Source: Vanilla planifolia (lineage: Eukaryota > Streptophyta > Magnoliopsida > Asparagales > Orchidaceae). Taken from it: 64,000 nucleotides of DNA. Positions 14,417 to 28,500 of the stretch are shown piece by piece. Location: assembly GCA_023846275.1 (NCBI GenBank), contig JAIUJO010000069.1:998501-1062500 (forward strand), in the 5' to 3' direction. A model generated the notes under the pieces. The model did no database searches, had not been told where the DNA came from, and was given only the letters and a program-made list of their open reading frames with translations. Position 1 is the first letter of the stretch. Each line of letters opens with the position of its first letter. Position numbers and translations under genes: made by a program.

Positions 14417-17400
14417 CTCTATCTAAGTAAATATTTATTTTTTTATATTTGTTGAATATTTTATTTTTTAGGATTTTTTGTTAACTTTAGGAGTCATTCG
14501 AATTCCAAGTTTATTTTATGATCATGGATGTTACACTTGATTATCTTAATATCTTTGAATGTAAAGCAATTTATCTTACTTCTCAAAATGTTTTAGTTTA
14601 TTGGGTTGGATTGCTATGAAACTCTAATTCTCTACTCGCTTGACCATTACATGCTTTGATTTTGTTGTATAATATAGCTTCACTTTGTCTCATTTTAGTT
14701 TAATATATATTTACTTATTATTAAATAATAATTTATTGTTATTTACTCTTATCTACTTTGGTAATTTATAATAATTCCAAATGAGTCTAATAGAGATGAA
14801 AAAATGTTGTTAGACACGTCTTGAGATCTATCAAATTAAATATTTATTTTTTTATTTTAAAATATATTATTCTCTTGGGTATTGGTAGGTTTTATGGGAC
14901 ATTTTTATACATGCTAGATGTATATTAGAAAGCAATGTTTTTTTATAAGTTATGTCAATTTTTCAAATATTTCCTCTTAATTTGGTTATATTATTATGAA
15001 ACTATAACTCTCGTCTCATGTGACTTTTACATTGATTCAATTTAGTTATATTTCATTACTCTAATTTATCTCATTATAGCTTTAATATAGATTTACTTAA
15101 AATTAAAATAATAATTTATTATTATTATTCCTATTTATTCTTGTAATTCAAAAAAATTCAATATATGTTTTAAAATAATGAAGGTGATATTAATGGCCTC
15201 ATCTATATGAGCTCAATTTTATTTTTTTTTGTTAGTTTTTTAGTTTTTTTTAATTTTAGTACTCTTTATGAGAATGTTCAATTTGTATCTAATTTAATGA
15301 TCAAGGGTGTTTCACTCAATCTCCTTAGTAACTTGGTGCACTATTTTTTTTTAATAAACTTTATCTAGGTAATCCAAATTTTTAGCTTTGATTTGGTTTT
15401 AATATTATGTTACTATAAATATCTTATCATGTTGCCTTTACATTGCTTTGATTTTATTATATCACTTTGATTTAATTTATCTCATTCCAATTTTAATATA
15501 TATTTACTTAATTTAAAAGCAACAACTTCTTATGATGTATGCTTTTGTGTTTTTTGTAATTTAAACTAATTCCAAATGCACTCTTACTGAGATAAAATAA
15601 ACTTCTTTTAAAAATCTTGATGAACTTTATCTTATTAAATAGAATTAATATTTTTTTAATATGTAGTTTTTATTTTTTTGACTTATATTATGAAATAGTT
15701 TTATTCATAGTAGATTTTATAAGTAAGGACGTTGTTCTTGATCACTTTAGTATCTTACATTGTAACTTTATTATGAATTTTATCTCATTTCTTAAAATAT
15801 TTTGCAATGATTTGATTATATTAATATGAAGCATACTTCTCCTCTTGTATGACCTTTACATCGCTTCGATTTGATAATTAGTAGTATTTCAAATGAGCTT
15901 TCATATAAAAAAACAAATATTATTAACTCATATTGATAAGCTCTATCCTATTAAATATTCATTTCTTAAATATTTTTAAAATATTCTATGCTATCATATT
16001 GTGGTATTCTTTACAAGCTATTTTGAATAAAATTTTCCAATGTAATTTATCACTTTTTTTTCAAATTTATTATTTTGTTTTTGTATGTTACTATGTAACT
16101 CTAACTTTCATATTGTGTGACATTCACAATGCTTTGATTTTGTTTTAATGTATTGCTATAATTTATCTCATTTATATTTACTTAATATTTAAAAAATAAA
16201 TTATTATTATTATTTATCCTAATTATTTGTGTAATTCACAAAAAATTACAATCAAGGCACTATTGAGATGAAATAAATATTTTCAACTCATCTTGAAAAG
16301 CTCTATCTAATTTAAAATTTATTTATATTTTTTAAATTTTTTTAATTTTATATTACTTTGGCATTATTTATGAGACATTAAAATTTGTAATAGATTTGAA
16401 GATCTAAGATGCTGCACTCATTCCCCTTTATTTCATAGAATACAACTTCTCATACATTTTTTACTTATTTCTTCAAAGGTTTCATATTCATTTGGTTATA
16501 ATAATATTAAACTCTAATTCTACTCTCACATGACCTTTTCATCACCTTTATTAGGCTCAACTATAGTAATTCAATTTATCTCATTTTAGATTGAATAGAA
16601 ATTTGCTTTATATTAAAATAATTCATCTCATTTCATCAAATTTTTTTTAATTAATTTTGTTATATTACTAAGAAATTCTAATTATCATCCTTTTTGACCT
16701 TTGTGTCTCTTCTATTTACTTGTATTTCATTGCTTCAATTTAACTCATTTTAGTTAAAATATATATTTTCTTAATAAGATCTCATAAAGATGAAACAAAC
16801 ATGTTGAATCATCTAAACAAACTTTATCAAATTAAATATTCAATTTTAATTTTTTACAAGTTTATTTTCTATGCATTTATCTTATTTTAAGAGTAATTTT
16901 TATATTTTTATGAAACTTTAATTCTCATATTTTGTGACATTTACATCAGCTTGATTTGTTTAAATTACTTTGCTTCATTGCATCTCATTTCAACTCTATT
17001 ATATCGTTACTTAATATTAAAATAATATTTTATTATTATTTATGTTTATTTACTTTTGCAATTTTTAGTAACTTCAAATGAAGTTTGATTGAGACAAAAA
17101 TTTCATTGGACTAGTTTAGACAAGCTCAATCTTATTAATTATTTTTTAAATTTTTTTTTTATATTTTATTATCCTTTGGATTTGGCTTATTTTATGAGGC
17201 ATTTCTAATTGTACTTGATTTATTGATGAAGGATTTAACTTTGGACCTTATTAATATCTTGTAATGAAACTTGTTATACAATTTATCATATTTTTTCAAA
17301 TTGTTTGCATTTATTTGCATAAATTGATTTATAACTCTAATTTCCTATTGTGTGGCCTTTATAATGCTTTATGTTAGTTATATTATATTCTGTTAGTTTT

Positions 17401-17956
17401 TCTCTTTTTGACTTCAATATATATTTGATTAATACTAAAAAATAATAATTTACTATCATTTATGGTTATTTCATTTTATAATTCACAAAACTCTAAGCAA
17501 TATCCATTTGAGATGAAACAAACATCCATGGACTCATCTTGATGAGTTATGTCGAATTAAATATTCTATTTTATAGTTTTTAAATATTTTGTTTTTAAAC
17601 ATTTAGAATTTTTTAAGTGATATTTTGATAATTACTTGATTTTTTATACGAGATGTTACACTAGATCTCCTTAGTATCTTGGAATACATCTTTCCTATAT
17701 AATTTATCTCATTCTACTTTGATTTTATTGTATTATTATGTAACTCATAATCTACTCTCATGCATCCTTTGAATGGACATGATTTAGTTCTATTACATTA
17801 TTTCAATTTATGTCATTTCAACTATAATAAATATTTACTTAATGTTAACACTAATTTATTAATATTCATGTTTATTTATTTCAATAATTCATAAGAATTC
17901 TGATTGGGACCTTACAAAAGTCATTCGACTCAGCTCGACTACCTTTATCCAGTTAG

Positions 17957-17974
17957 ATATATATATATATATAT
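17957..17974. repeat. (TA)9 expansion in a satellite monomer
   Basis: A pure AT alternation replaces the sequence that normally reads AATTAAATATTCATT after the CTCTATC box. It differs in monomer position from the other TA expansions. Confidence 0.9.
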
Positions 17975-18237
17975 TTAAATATTATATTTGTTTAGTAATT
18001 TTTCATATTTTATGAGATATTTTGATTCGTACTTTTTTCAACTATCAATGATGTTACATTTTTTTTGCTTTAATATGTTGGAAAGGAATTGTCTCATAAA
18101 CTTTATCTCATTTATTTAAAGCTTTCATTTTGATTTGGATATATTAATATGTTACTGTAGATCTACTCTTGTGTGATTATTACATTGAATTGATTTTGAC
18201 ATATTGCATTGTTTCAATTTATCTCATTTAAGTTTTG

Positions 18238-18238
18238 A

Positions 18239-18257
<19 letters not shown>
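18238..18257. repeat. (TA)10 expansion at the TTTAATATATA monomer site
   Basis: The consensus monomer has a short ATATATAT at this point. Here it is expanded to 20 bases and followed by TTTATATTTATATTTATG. The same monomer site is expanded again at 25560-25582 and partly near 27,151. Confidence 0.92.
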
Positions 18258-18269
<12 letters not shown>

Positions 18270-21200
18270 TTATGTAGCATTAAAATAATAAATTATCATT
18301 TGGCTGGATTTTTATGAGTCCCATCTAATTAAATATTGACTTTTATATTTTTAAATACTTTTTTATATGATTTTTATTTGTTTTGCTAATTATTTTTATT
18401 AATACATTATTTGATAATCAAGCATATTACATATGATCTCTTTAGTTTCTTGGAATGTGACTTTCACAAATAATTTATCTCATTTCTTCAAAATTTTTAC
18501 TTAATGTTTGTTAAACCACTGAAATTCTACTTAAGCTCTTATGTAACTTTTACATCCTTTAATTTGATTTTATAACATTTTTTTAATTAATCTAATTTTA
18601 GCTTCAACAAATTCTTTTTTATTGTTTAAAAATAAATAATATATTATTATTTATTCTTTTTTAATTTTAAAAATTTGTAGTAATTCCAAACGTGGTTTGA
18701 TCGAAACAAAGAAATATCGATAGACCCTCCAAAAAGCTCTATAAAAAAAGAATATTATTTTAATATTTTATTTTTATGGGTTTTGGCTCACTTTAAATGT
18801 TATTCTGATGCGTATCTAATTTTTTGAACATGGATTCTATTATCGATGTCCGTAGTACATTGGAATGCAACTTTTGGAACTTTTTATCTCATTTATTCAA
18901 ATATTTTTCTTTTATTTGGTTTAAGTTATTATGAAACTCAATTTCAACTCTTATATGTCCTTTACATCATCTTGATTCTTTTATGTTATATTTTTGCAAT
19001 TTATCCTATTTTAGCTTCAATATATCTTAATTTCAAATTTGAATAGTAATTTATTAATATTTATCTTGCTAATTCATAATAATTAGAAAAAGAGTTTAAT
19101 TGCAAAAAATTAAAATCATTAGACTTATCTTTATAAGAAATATCTAATTAATTTTTTATTTTTATATTTTAAGTACTTTTATTTTTTATTATTTTTTTTT
19201 TTTTAAATTATATGATTTGGTGATTGAGAATTTTGTCATAAATCCCCATAGTATCCTGGAATATGACTTTGACAAAATATTTTTCTCATTCCTTAAAATT
19301 TGTAAAATTGATTTGGTTATTTTCCTATTTAACTCTAAAATCACCTATTGTGCGATCTTAAATCACGTCAATTTGGTCAAACTAAATTGTTTCAATTTAT
19401 CTCATTTTAACTTTATTATAAATTTACTAAATATAAAGAATAATAATTTATTATTATTTATTCTTATTTACTTTGATAGTTTTAGTAATTCCAAACAAAT
19501 TCTAATTGAGATGAAATAAACACCATTATACTTGTCTCAATGACCTCCATCTAATTAAATAGTCTTATTGTTAATTTTTAAATATTCTGTTTTCTATAAT
19601 TTTGGCATGTTTTATTAGCAATTTTGATTCATACATGATTTCATGATTGATGATGTTATACACTATCTCCTCAACATCTTGGAATACAACATTGTCATAT
19701 AATTGATCTAATTTCTTCAACCTTTTTGCTTTGATTTAGTTATATAACTTTGTAATTGTAAATCTTCTCTTGAGTGACCTTTGCATTGCTTTGAATTGAT
19801 CGTATCATATTTTTTCAATTTATCTCATTTCAGTTATAAAATTCATTTTTTTAATTTTAAGTAATAATTAATTGTTATTTATGATTCTTGTTTTGGTAAT
19901 TTCTTAAAATTAGTAAAAGTATTAGATTAAGACAAAAATAAAAATCATTGCATTGGTCTCCATGAGCTCTTCTAATTAAGTAATCATTTTTATATTTTTA
20001 CATAAGCTATATTCTATAGCTTTATGAGATAAATTGATTCATACCAAATTTGGCAATCGAGGATATTATAGTCCATCTTTTTTGTGTCTTAAAATTCATC
20101 TTTCCTATAAATTTATCTCATCTTGTGTGACAATCCCTTTGATTTTGTTAAATTATATTACTTTAATTTAGCTCATTTCAACTTTAATATATATTAACTA
20201 ATTATTAAAATAATGATTTCTTATTATTTGTATTTATTAACTCTAAGAATTCATAGTAAGTAATTCCAAATAAGATTCAACTTAGATGAAACAAATATCA
20301 TTGGACTCATCTAAATGAGTTATAATTGATTAAATATTAATTTATTTATTTTTTATATTTTATTTTCTAATTTTTTGGCATTTTTTTTAAGAAACTTTTA
20401 TTCGTACATGATTTGAAAATCAAGGTTGTTAACTCTAACTTTTTACTATCTTGGAACACAATCTTCTAGGATAATTTGTCTCATTTCTCTTCAAAATTTT
20501 CACATTATGACCTCTGCATTACTTAGATTTTGATATATTGTCTTGATTTAATTTTTCTTAAATCAAATTTAAAATATATTTTCTTAATTTTAAAATAATA
20601 ATTTATTTTTGTGCTTCACTATCATTCTAAACGAGGTCTGATCAAAATGAAGCACAAGTCGTTAGTCTTCTTTTGATGAGCCTTATTTAACAAAAAATGC
20701 CTTTCTTATATTTTTAAACAATTTATTATTTTAGGCCTTTGGTGTGCCTTATGAGACATTTCATTAATACCTGATTTGATGATCAAGGATGTTACACTCA
20801 ATCTTCTTTGTATATTTCAATACATCTTTCATGTACAATTTATCTTATTTCATCAAAATTTTTTACTTTTATTTTGTTATACTATTTAATGCTTAATCGA
20901 ATCTCATGTGACCTTTAAAATTCTTTTATTTTGCGATATGACATTACTTCAGTTTATCTCTTCTCAATTTTAATAGATATTTATTTAATATAAAAATAAT
21001 TTATTATTATATGTGGTAATTTACTTAATTAATTTATGGTATTTTTTAAACAAGGTTAGATTAAGACAATATGAACATTATTGGATTCATCTCAACAAAC
21101 TCTATCAAGTTAAATATTTATTTTTATATTTTTAAATATTTTATTTATTATAATTCTTGCAACCTTTACTAGACATTTTAATATTACTTGATATGATGAT

Positions 21201-24200
21201 TAAGGATGTCACTTTAGATCACCTTAGTATGTTAGAACACAAAATTTTTGTTCAATTTATCACATTTTTTGTAATTTTTTTGCTTAAATTTGATTATACT
21301 AATATCTAACTCTAAATGTACTACAATGTGACTTTTACATAATTTGATTTAGATATATTATATTACTTAAATTTATCTTAATTTTAATCTTAATTTACAT
21401 AAAATTAAAATAATAATGTATTATTATTTAGGCTTATTTACTTTGGTAATAAGTAGCAATTCCATTTGCAGTTAATCAAGACAAAGGAATCGTAATTGGA
21501 ATTAACTCATCAAGTTCTATCTAATTAAATTATAATTTTTAAATTTTTTAAATACTTTATTTTCTATAGATTTGGCATGCTTTACAAGTTATTTTAAATC
21601 TTATCTTAGTTTAATGATTGGGGATATTACACTTGATCTCCTTAGTTTTTTGGAATGTAACTTTCCTATTAAGTTTAGCATATTTCTTTAAAGTTTTTAC
21701 TTTAATTTTGTTATATTATTATGAAAGTCAATTTCTCATATCGTGTGACATTTACATTACTTTCATTTAGTTATTTATTATTATTAAAATAATAATATAT
21801 CTTTATTTATGTTTATTATATTTATTAATTCATAAATATTTTGGATGAGGTCCTATAAAGATAAAACAACATTATTGGGTTTGTCTCGATAAGATCTATG
21901 TTATTACATATTTATTTATATACTTTTAAATATTTTATTTCAAAGGGTTTTTGCACATTTTCCAACAAACATTTGATTCATATTTGATTTTATGATCAAG
22001 GACTCTATTATCAATCTTCTTATTATATTGGAATGTAATTTTTTTGCACAATTGAACTTATGTTTTTAATTTTTTTTGCTTTGATTTGGTTATATTACTA
22101 CAAAAGTCTAATTCTACTCTTGTGTATCCTTTATATTTCTTCAATTTTCATATATTACATTGCTTCAATTAAGCTCATTTAGCTTTAATATATATTTATT
22201 TATATAAAAATAATAATTTATTAAAATGTTTGAATTTGTTTGACAATTTATAGCAATTAGAAATGTGGTCTAATGTATATGAAGCAGATATCACTTAACT
22301 CATCTCGATGAGAAATATTCGATTAAATAATTGTTTTTATATTTCAAATTATTTTATGTTTTATTATTTTTGCACTCTTTACTTGACCTTTTTGTCATCT
22401 TGGAATGCAACATTTCTATATAATATTTCTTATTCCTTAAAATGTTTATCATTTATTTGGTTATATTGCTATTTAACTCTAAATTTTTGCTCATGTGATC
22501 ATTAGATCGCTATAATTTCATTGTGTTATATTAGTTCTATCTTGTTTTAGCTTTAAAACATATTTACTTAATATAAACATATTAATTTTTCATCATTTTT
22601 GATTGTTTACTCTGGTACTCCATAGAAATTCCACAAATTTTTATTGAGTTGAAACAAATGTTGTTGGACTCATATATCGTGCTTTATCTAATTAAATATT
22701 CATGTCTTTATTTTAAAATATTTTATTTTACTTGATTTTGGCATGCTCTATTAATATTTTTAATTTGTAGTTGATCTAACAATCGGGAATGTTACACTCA
22801 ATTTTTTTAATATCTTGAAATGTAACTTTCCTATACAACATATCTCATTTCTTCAAATATTTTATTTTGATTAGGTTATATTATTTTGTTATTATAAATC
22901 TCCTCTCATCTGACATTTGTTTTACTTTAAATTGTTAAAAATGCATTGTTTTGATTTATCTTGTTTTTGTAATAATATATATTTACTTAATGTTAAAATA
23001 AAAAGTAATTATTATTTATGTTTATTTATTTTCATATTTTATAGTAATTCATAACAAGGTCTAATTGAAATGAAACAAATATTGCTGGACTAGTCTTGAT
23101 GTGCTTTATGCAATTTATTAAACATCTTTATATTTTTAAAAATTTTAGTTTCTAATGTTGGGATAGCTTCATGAGACAATCCAAATCAGACCTTAATTGG
23201 CAAATGAAGATGCTACATTCTCTCCTTTTTATATCTTGGGGTGCATCATTTTTGCATAATTTTTCAAATATTTCCAAATATTTTGCTTTCATTTGGCTAT
23301 ATTACTATGAAACTCTAATCTTCTCTCGTGTGTCTTTGTCATAATTTTTTATTTTATTCAATTACATAACTTTATTTATCTCATTTCAACTTTAATATAT
23401 ATTTACTTATTAAAATATCATTTTATTATTTATTTTTATTATCATTGATAATTCATAATAAATTTGATGTCAGATTGAAATGAAAAAACATTGATCACTA
23501 ATCTCTGTGAGCTCTCCCAATTAAATATCCATTTATATAATTTTAGTATTTTTGTTTTATTATTTTAACACTTTTGTTTGAGAGATTTTGATTCATATAC
23601 GATTTGACAATAGAGGATATTACATTTAATCGCTTTTGTATGAAATGCATCTTTCCAATGGAATTTATCTATTTTTTTTCAAATGTTGTCTTCTTTTTTG
23701 TTAGATTACTATGTAACTCTAAATGTCCTCATGTGTGACCTTTACATCACTCAATTTGGCTATATTACATTGCTTTATTATTTTTTAAAATTTAGTTTTT
23801 ATATATATAATTTTAAAATTAAAAATAATAGTTTAGTTTTTATTTATTTTATTTCCTTTGGTAATTGGAAATAATTCCAAATGTGGTCCTATCAAGATGA
23901 AAGAAATGCCATTGGTCTATACTCGACAAGATCTATCCAAGGTAATATCCATTTTATAATTTTAAATTTTTTTAGCATATTTACATGTTTTAGAAGTCAT
24001 TTGGTTCATACTTATTCACATAATCAAAGATATTACCATCGATCTCTTTAGTATATTGGAACGCTACTTACCTATATAATATCACTCAATTCTTCAATTT
24101 ATTTACTCTGATTTAGTTATATTACTAAATAAAATTCTCCTCTCATGTGACCTTTATATCACTTTAGTTTGGTAGCATTATATTTTTTAATTTGTCTTAA

Positions 24201-24269
24201 TTTAACTTTAATATATATTTACTTATTACTAAAATATTAATTTATTTTTATTAATGCTTATTTACTTTT

Positions 24270-24530
24270 GTAATTTGTAGTTATTCTAAATATGGTATGA
24301 TCAAGTTGAAAAAAATATCATTGCTCCCAACATAAGACAAGCTATATCCAAATAAATATTTAATTTAATATTTTTAAATATTTTATTTTATTGGTTTTGG
24401 TAATTCACTTTAACTACAAACATGATCTAATAAAATAAAAAAAGTCTTTGGACACATCTCAAAGTGCTTTATCTAATTAAATATTTATTTTTATATTTTT
24501 AAATGTTTTATTTTCTACTTATGGAATACT
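24270..24530 (+). repeat. 140-bp internal duplication within one monomer
   Basis: The segment from GTAATT through the CTCTATC-like box and TTTTAAATATTTTATTTT appears twice, starting near 24270 and 24410. This explains a box spacing of 543 bp (24147 to 24690). The join is at TTTTGG, a word present at both ends of the duplicated segment in the consensus, so slippage or microhomology-mediated duplication is likely. Confidence 0.8.
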
Positions 24531-25559
24531 TTTCTAGACGTTTTAAATCATACCTATTTGATGATCAAGGATGTTACACTTGAAGCTCTTAGTATCCTTC
24601 AATGCAACTTACTAATATAATTTATCTCATTTCTCTAAATATTTTTCTTTGATTTGGTTATATTGCTATATAATTCTAATTCATTATTGTGTGACCTATA
24701 CATTTTTTTGATTTGGCCTAAATTCAACTTCAAATTTATTTAGATAATATTTAAAAATTATTTATTATTATTTATTTTGAAAATTTGTACTATTTCCAAA
24801 TGAGGTATAATCGAGCAGTAATAAACATTTCAACATTTATCATGATTAGCATTGTCTAATTAAGTATTCATTTTAGTACTTTCAAAATATTTATTTTTTA
24901 GACCTTTATATGCTTTATGAATATTTTAATTTATACTTGATTTAATATTTGAGCATTTTACACACAATACCCTTAGTATCACAAAATGTAACTTTCATGT
25001 ACAATTTATCTCATTTCTTCAAAATTGTTCCTTTGGTTTAGTTATATTACTATGTAACTCTTAATCCCCTCTTATGTGACCTTTAAATAGCTTCTATTTG
25101 AATATACTACATTGCTTCAATTAATCTCATTTAAGTTTTAATATATATATTTACTTAGTATTAAATTTATTATTTTTTGCAATTTATACTTAATTACTTT
25201 GTAATGTGTAATAATTCTAAGTGATATTTTATAAAGAGGAAAGACATGATGTCAGACTTGTTCAATGAACTCTAACAAATTAAATTTTTCTTCTTATATT
25301 TTTTAAAACTCTTATTCCCTATAGTTTAGGAATGCTTTATAATCATTCATACGCACATGATTTGAGTTTTTAAGATTTTACACTCGATCTTCTTAATATC
25401 TTGGAATACAAGTTTCTCACACAACATTTCTCATTTCTCCAAATTTTCTATTTTGATTTGGTTGTATTACTATAAAACAATTATTTTGCTCTCTTATAAC
25501 CATTACATCTTTTGATTTAGTTATATTATATTTCTTTTATTTAACTTATTTAAAATTTA

Positions 25560-25582
25560 ATATATATATATATATATATATA
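25560..25582. repeat. (TA)n expansion at the TTTAATATATA monomer site
   Basis: 23 bases of AT alternation lie directly before CTTAATATTAAAATAATAAT, at the same monomer position as the 18238 expansion. Confidence 0.93.
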
Positions 25583-28500
25583 CTTAATATTAAAATAATA
25601 ATTTATTATTATTTTAGCTTACTTCTTTTAGAAATTTGTGATAATTCCAAAATAGATCTAATTAAGATTAAAATAAATATCATTTGACATATTTGGGTGA
25701 ACTCTATCCAACTAAGAAATCATTTCAATATTTTTAAAATTTATTTTTTCATAATTTAGGTAGGCTTTACAAAAACATTAATTCATATATGAACTGATAA
25801 TCAAGGATTTTATGATTGATCTCCTTAGTATCTTAGAATATAGTTTTCCCTCATAATTTATCTTTTTTCTTCAAATATTTTCCTTTAATTAGGTTATATT
25901 ACTATATAATTGAAAATATGCTATCCCATGACTTTTGAATAATGTTTATTTGCTAATATGACATTAATTCAATTTAACTCATTTCTATTTTAATATATAC
26001 AATCGTGATATTAAAATTACTATTTATTATTAATTATACTTTTTAACTTCTGTTATTCTGAAAAATTCTAAATAAAGTTTGATTAAGATGAAATGAACTT
26101 CATTAGACTTGTCTTGATAAGCTTTATATATTTATATATTCATTTTTTATGTTTTTAAATATATTATTTTTTAATGTTTTGCCACACTTAATGAGATATT
26201 TTGATTTGAGACTAATTTGATGATTGTGGATTCTACACTCCATATCTTTAATAACTTTGAATTGAAATTTCTCATTCAACTTATCTCATTTCTCCATAGT
26301 TTTTATTTTGATTTGGTTATATTACTATAAAACTCTAATTCTCTTTTCATATGACCATTACATTGCTTTGATTTGTTATGATATATTATTTTAATTTAAT
26401 TTATATATTTAGTTAACATTAAAATTTATTTTATTATTATTTATGTTTACTCAATTTTGAAATTTTGTAGTGTTTCTAAAGGATGTTCAATCAAATGAAA
26501 AAAAAATTGGACTTGTGTTGATGAGTTCTTTCAATTAAATATTCAATTATATATATTTTAATTTTTTTATTTTTTAAAAGTTTAGTAAGATTATGTGATA
26601 ATTCTATCTTTTTTTTTCATGTTAATTAGGTTATATTATTATGGAACTTTATTTCTTCTCTATTGTTTCCGTTACATAGCTTTAATTAGTTATGTTATAT
26701 TTTTTCAATTTATCTTATTCCAACATTAGTATATGTTTAAAGAATTTTAAAATAAAAGTTTACATTTATTTACTATAATTTACTTTAGTGATTCATATTA
26801 TTTCCAAATGAGGTGTGATCTAGATGAAACAAATGTCATTGAACTCCTTTTGATGAAGTCTATCAAATTAAGTGTTAATTTTTATATTTCTAAATATTGT
26901 AATTTCTATATTTTTGTTAAGATTTATGAGCAGTTTAAATTTAGGCATAATTTCAAGATTGAGGATGTTACCCTCGATCTCTTTGGTAATTTAGAATGCA
27001 ACTTTCTCATATAATTTATCTCATTTCTCCAACTTTTTTGCTTTTATTTCGTCATATTATTATGAAACTCTAATTCTTATCACGTGTGACGCTTACATTA
27101 CTTTCATTTAGTTATAATATATTGCTTTTATTTACTATATTTTAACTTTAATATATATATGTATATATAAATCTAATTAAAATTAGAATAATATTTTATT
27201 ATTATTTAAGCTAATTTAAGTTTTAAATTTTTAGTTATTCCAAATGAGGTCTACTCTTTAAAGAAAAAAAATCTCATTGGACTTCTCTAAATGTGATCAT
27301 TGCAATTGAATATGACTTTCAGTATTTGCTAAATATTTTTATTTTTTATTGATTTAAGATTATTTTCAAGACAATTTCATTCATACCTAATTTGATGATC
27401 AAGAAGGTTAACATTGATCCCTTAAGGTCTTGGAATGTAGCTATCTTGTGGAAGTCATCTCAATAAGCTTTATCATATAAAATGATTATTTCTAACTTTT
27501 TAAATATCTTACTTTGTAGGTTTTGGTTATAATTTATGAGAAATTTCAGTTTATGCCTAATTTGACAAACGAGCATGTTATATTCAATACCTTTAATACC
27601 ATAGAATGCAAATTTCATGTATAATTTATCACATTTCTTCAAAGTTTGTGCATAGATTTGATTATACGACCATGCAATTTTAAATCCCTTATTATATACA
27701 TTTTAAATCACTTTTATTTTCTTATATAACATTGCTTTAATTATTCTTATTTTACCTTTATTTTGTATATTTATTTTATAATAAAATTATATTTTATTAT
27801 TATTTATAATTATTTAATGTGAAATTAGTTATAATATCAAATGATCATTAGTTGCAATGAAAAAACTTCATTAGTCTCATCTTGATGAGTGCTGTCCAAT
27901 TAAATATTTATTTTTAATTTTTAAATAGTTTTATTTGGTATGGTTTATGCACACTTTTTGAGATATTAAATTCATGTAGATTTGATTATCAAGGATTTTA
28001 TATTCAATCTCTTTAATACCTTAGAATACAACCTTTTCATAAATTTATCATATTTTTCCCAATGTTGTATTAACATGAAACTATTACCTTCCTCTCCTTT
28101 GACCATTTCATATTTTGATTTGGAAATATTATAATGTTTTGATTTAACTTTTTATATCTTTGATATATATATAATATTAAAATAAATTTTATTATTATTG
28201 AAGTTTAAAACCTTTGGAAATTTATAGTAATCTTAAATAAGTAATAATCAAGGAAAAAAACTTAATTAGACTCGTACCAATGAGCTTTATCCAACTAAAA
28301 ATTTATTTTAATATTTTTAAGTATCTTTTTTAGTATTTGGGAAAACTTTATGTGACATTTGATTTGTACGTTGATTTGATAGCCAAGGAATTTATACTCA
28401 ATCTACTTAGTATCTTGGAATGAAAGTTCACTAATAAATTATCTATTTCACTTCAAAGCCTTTGCTTTGATTTGATTAGTTTCTTTATAACTCATGTTCT

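Noticed and set aside
19217..19519. 100-codon open frame in the AT satellite
   Set aside because: It lies inside ordinary diverged monomers, and other monomers have stops at the equivalent positions. No protein family is recognised.
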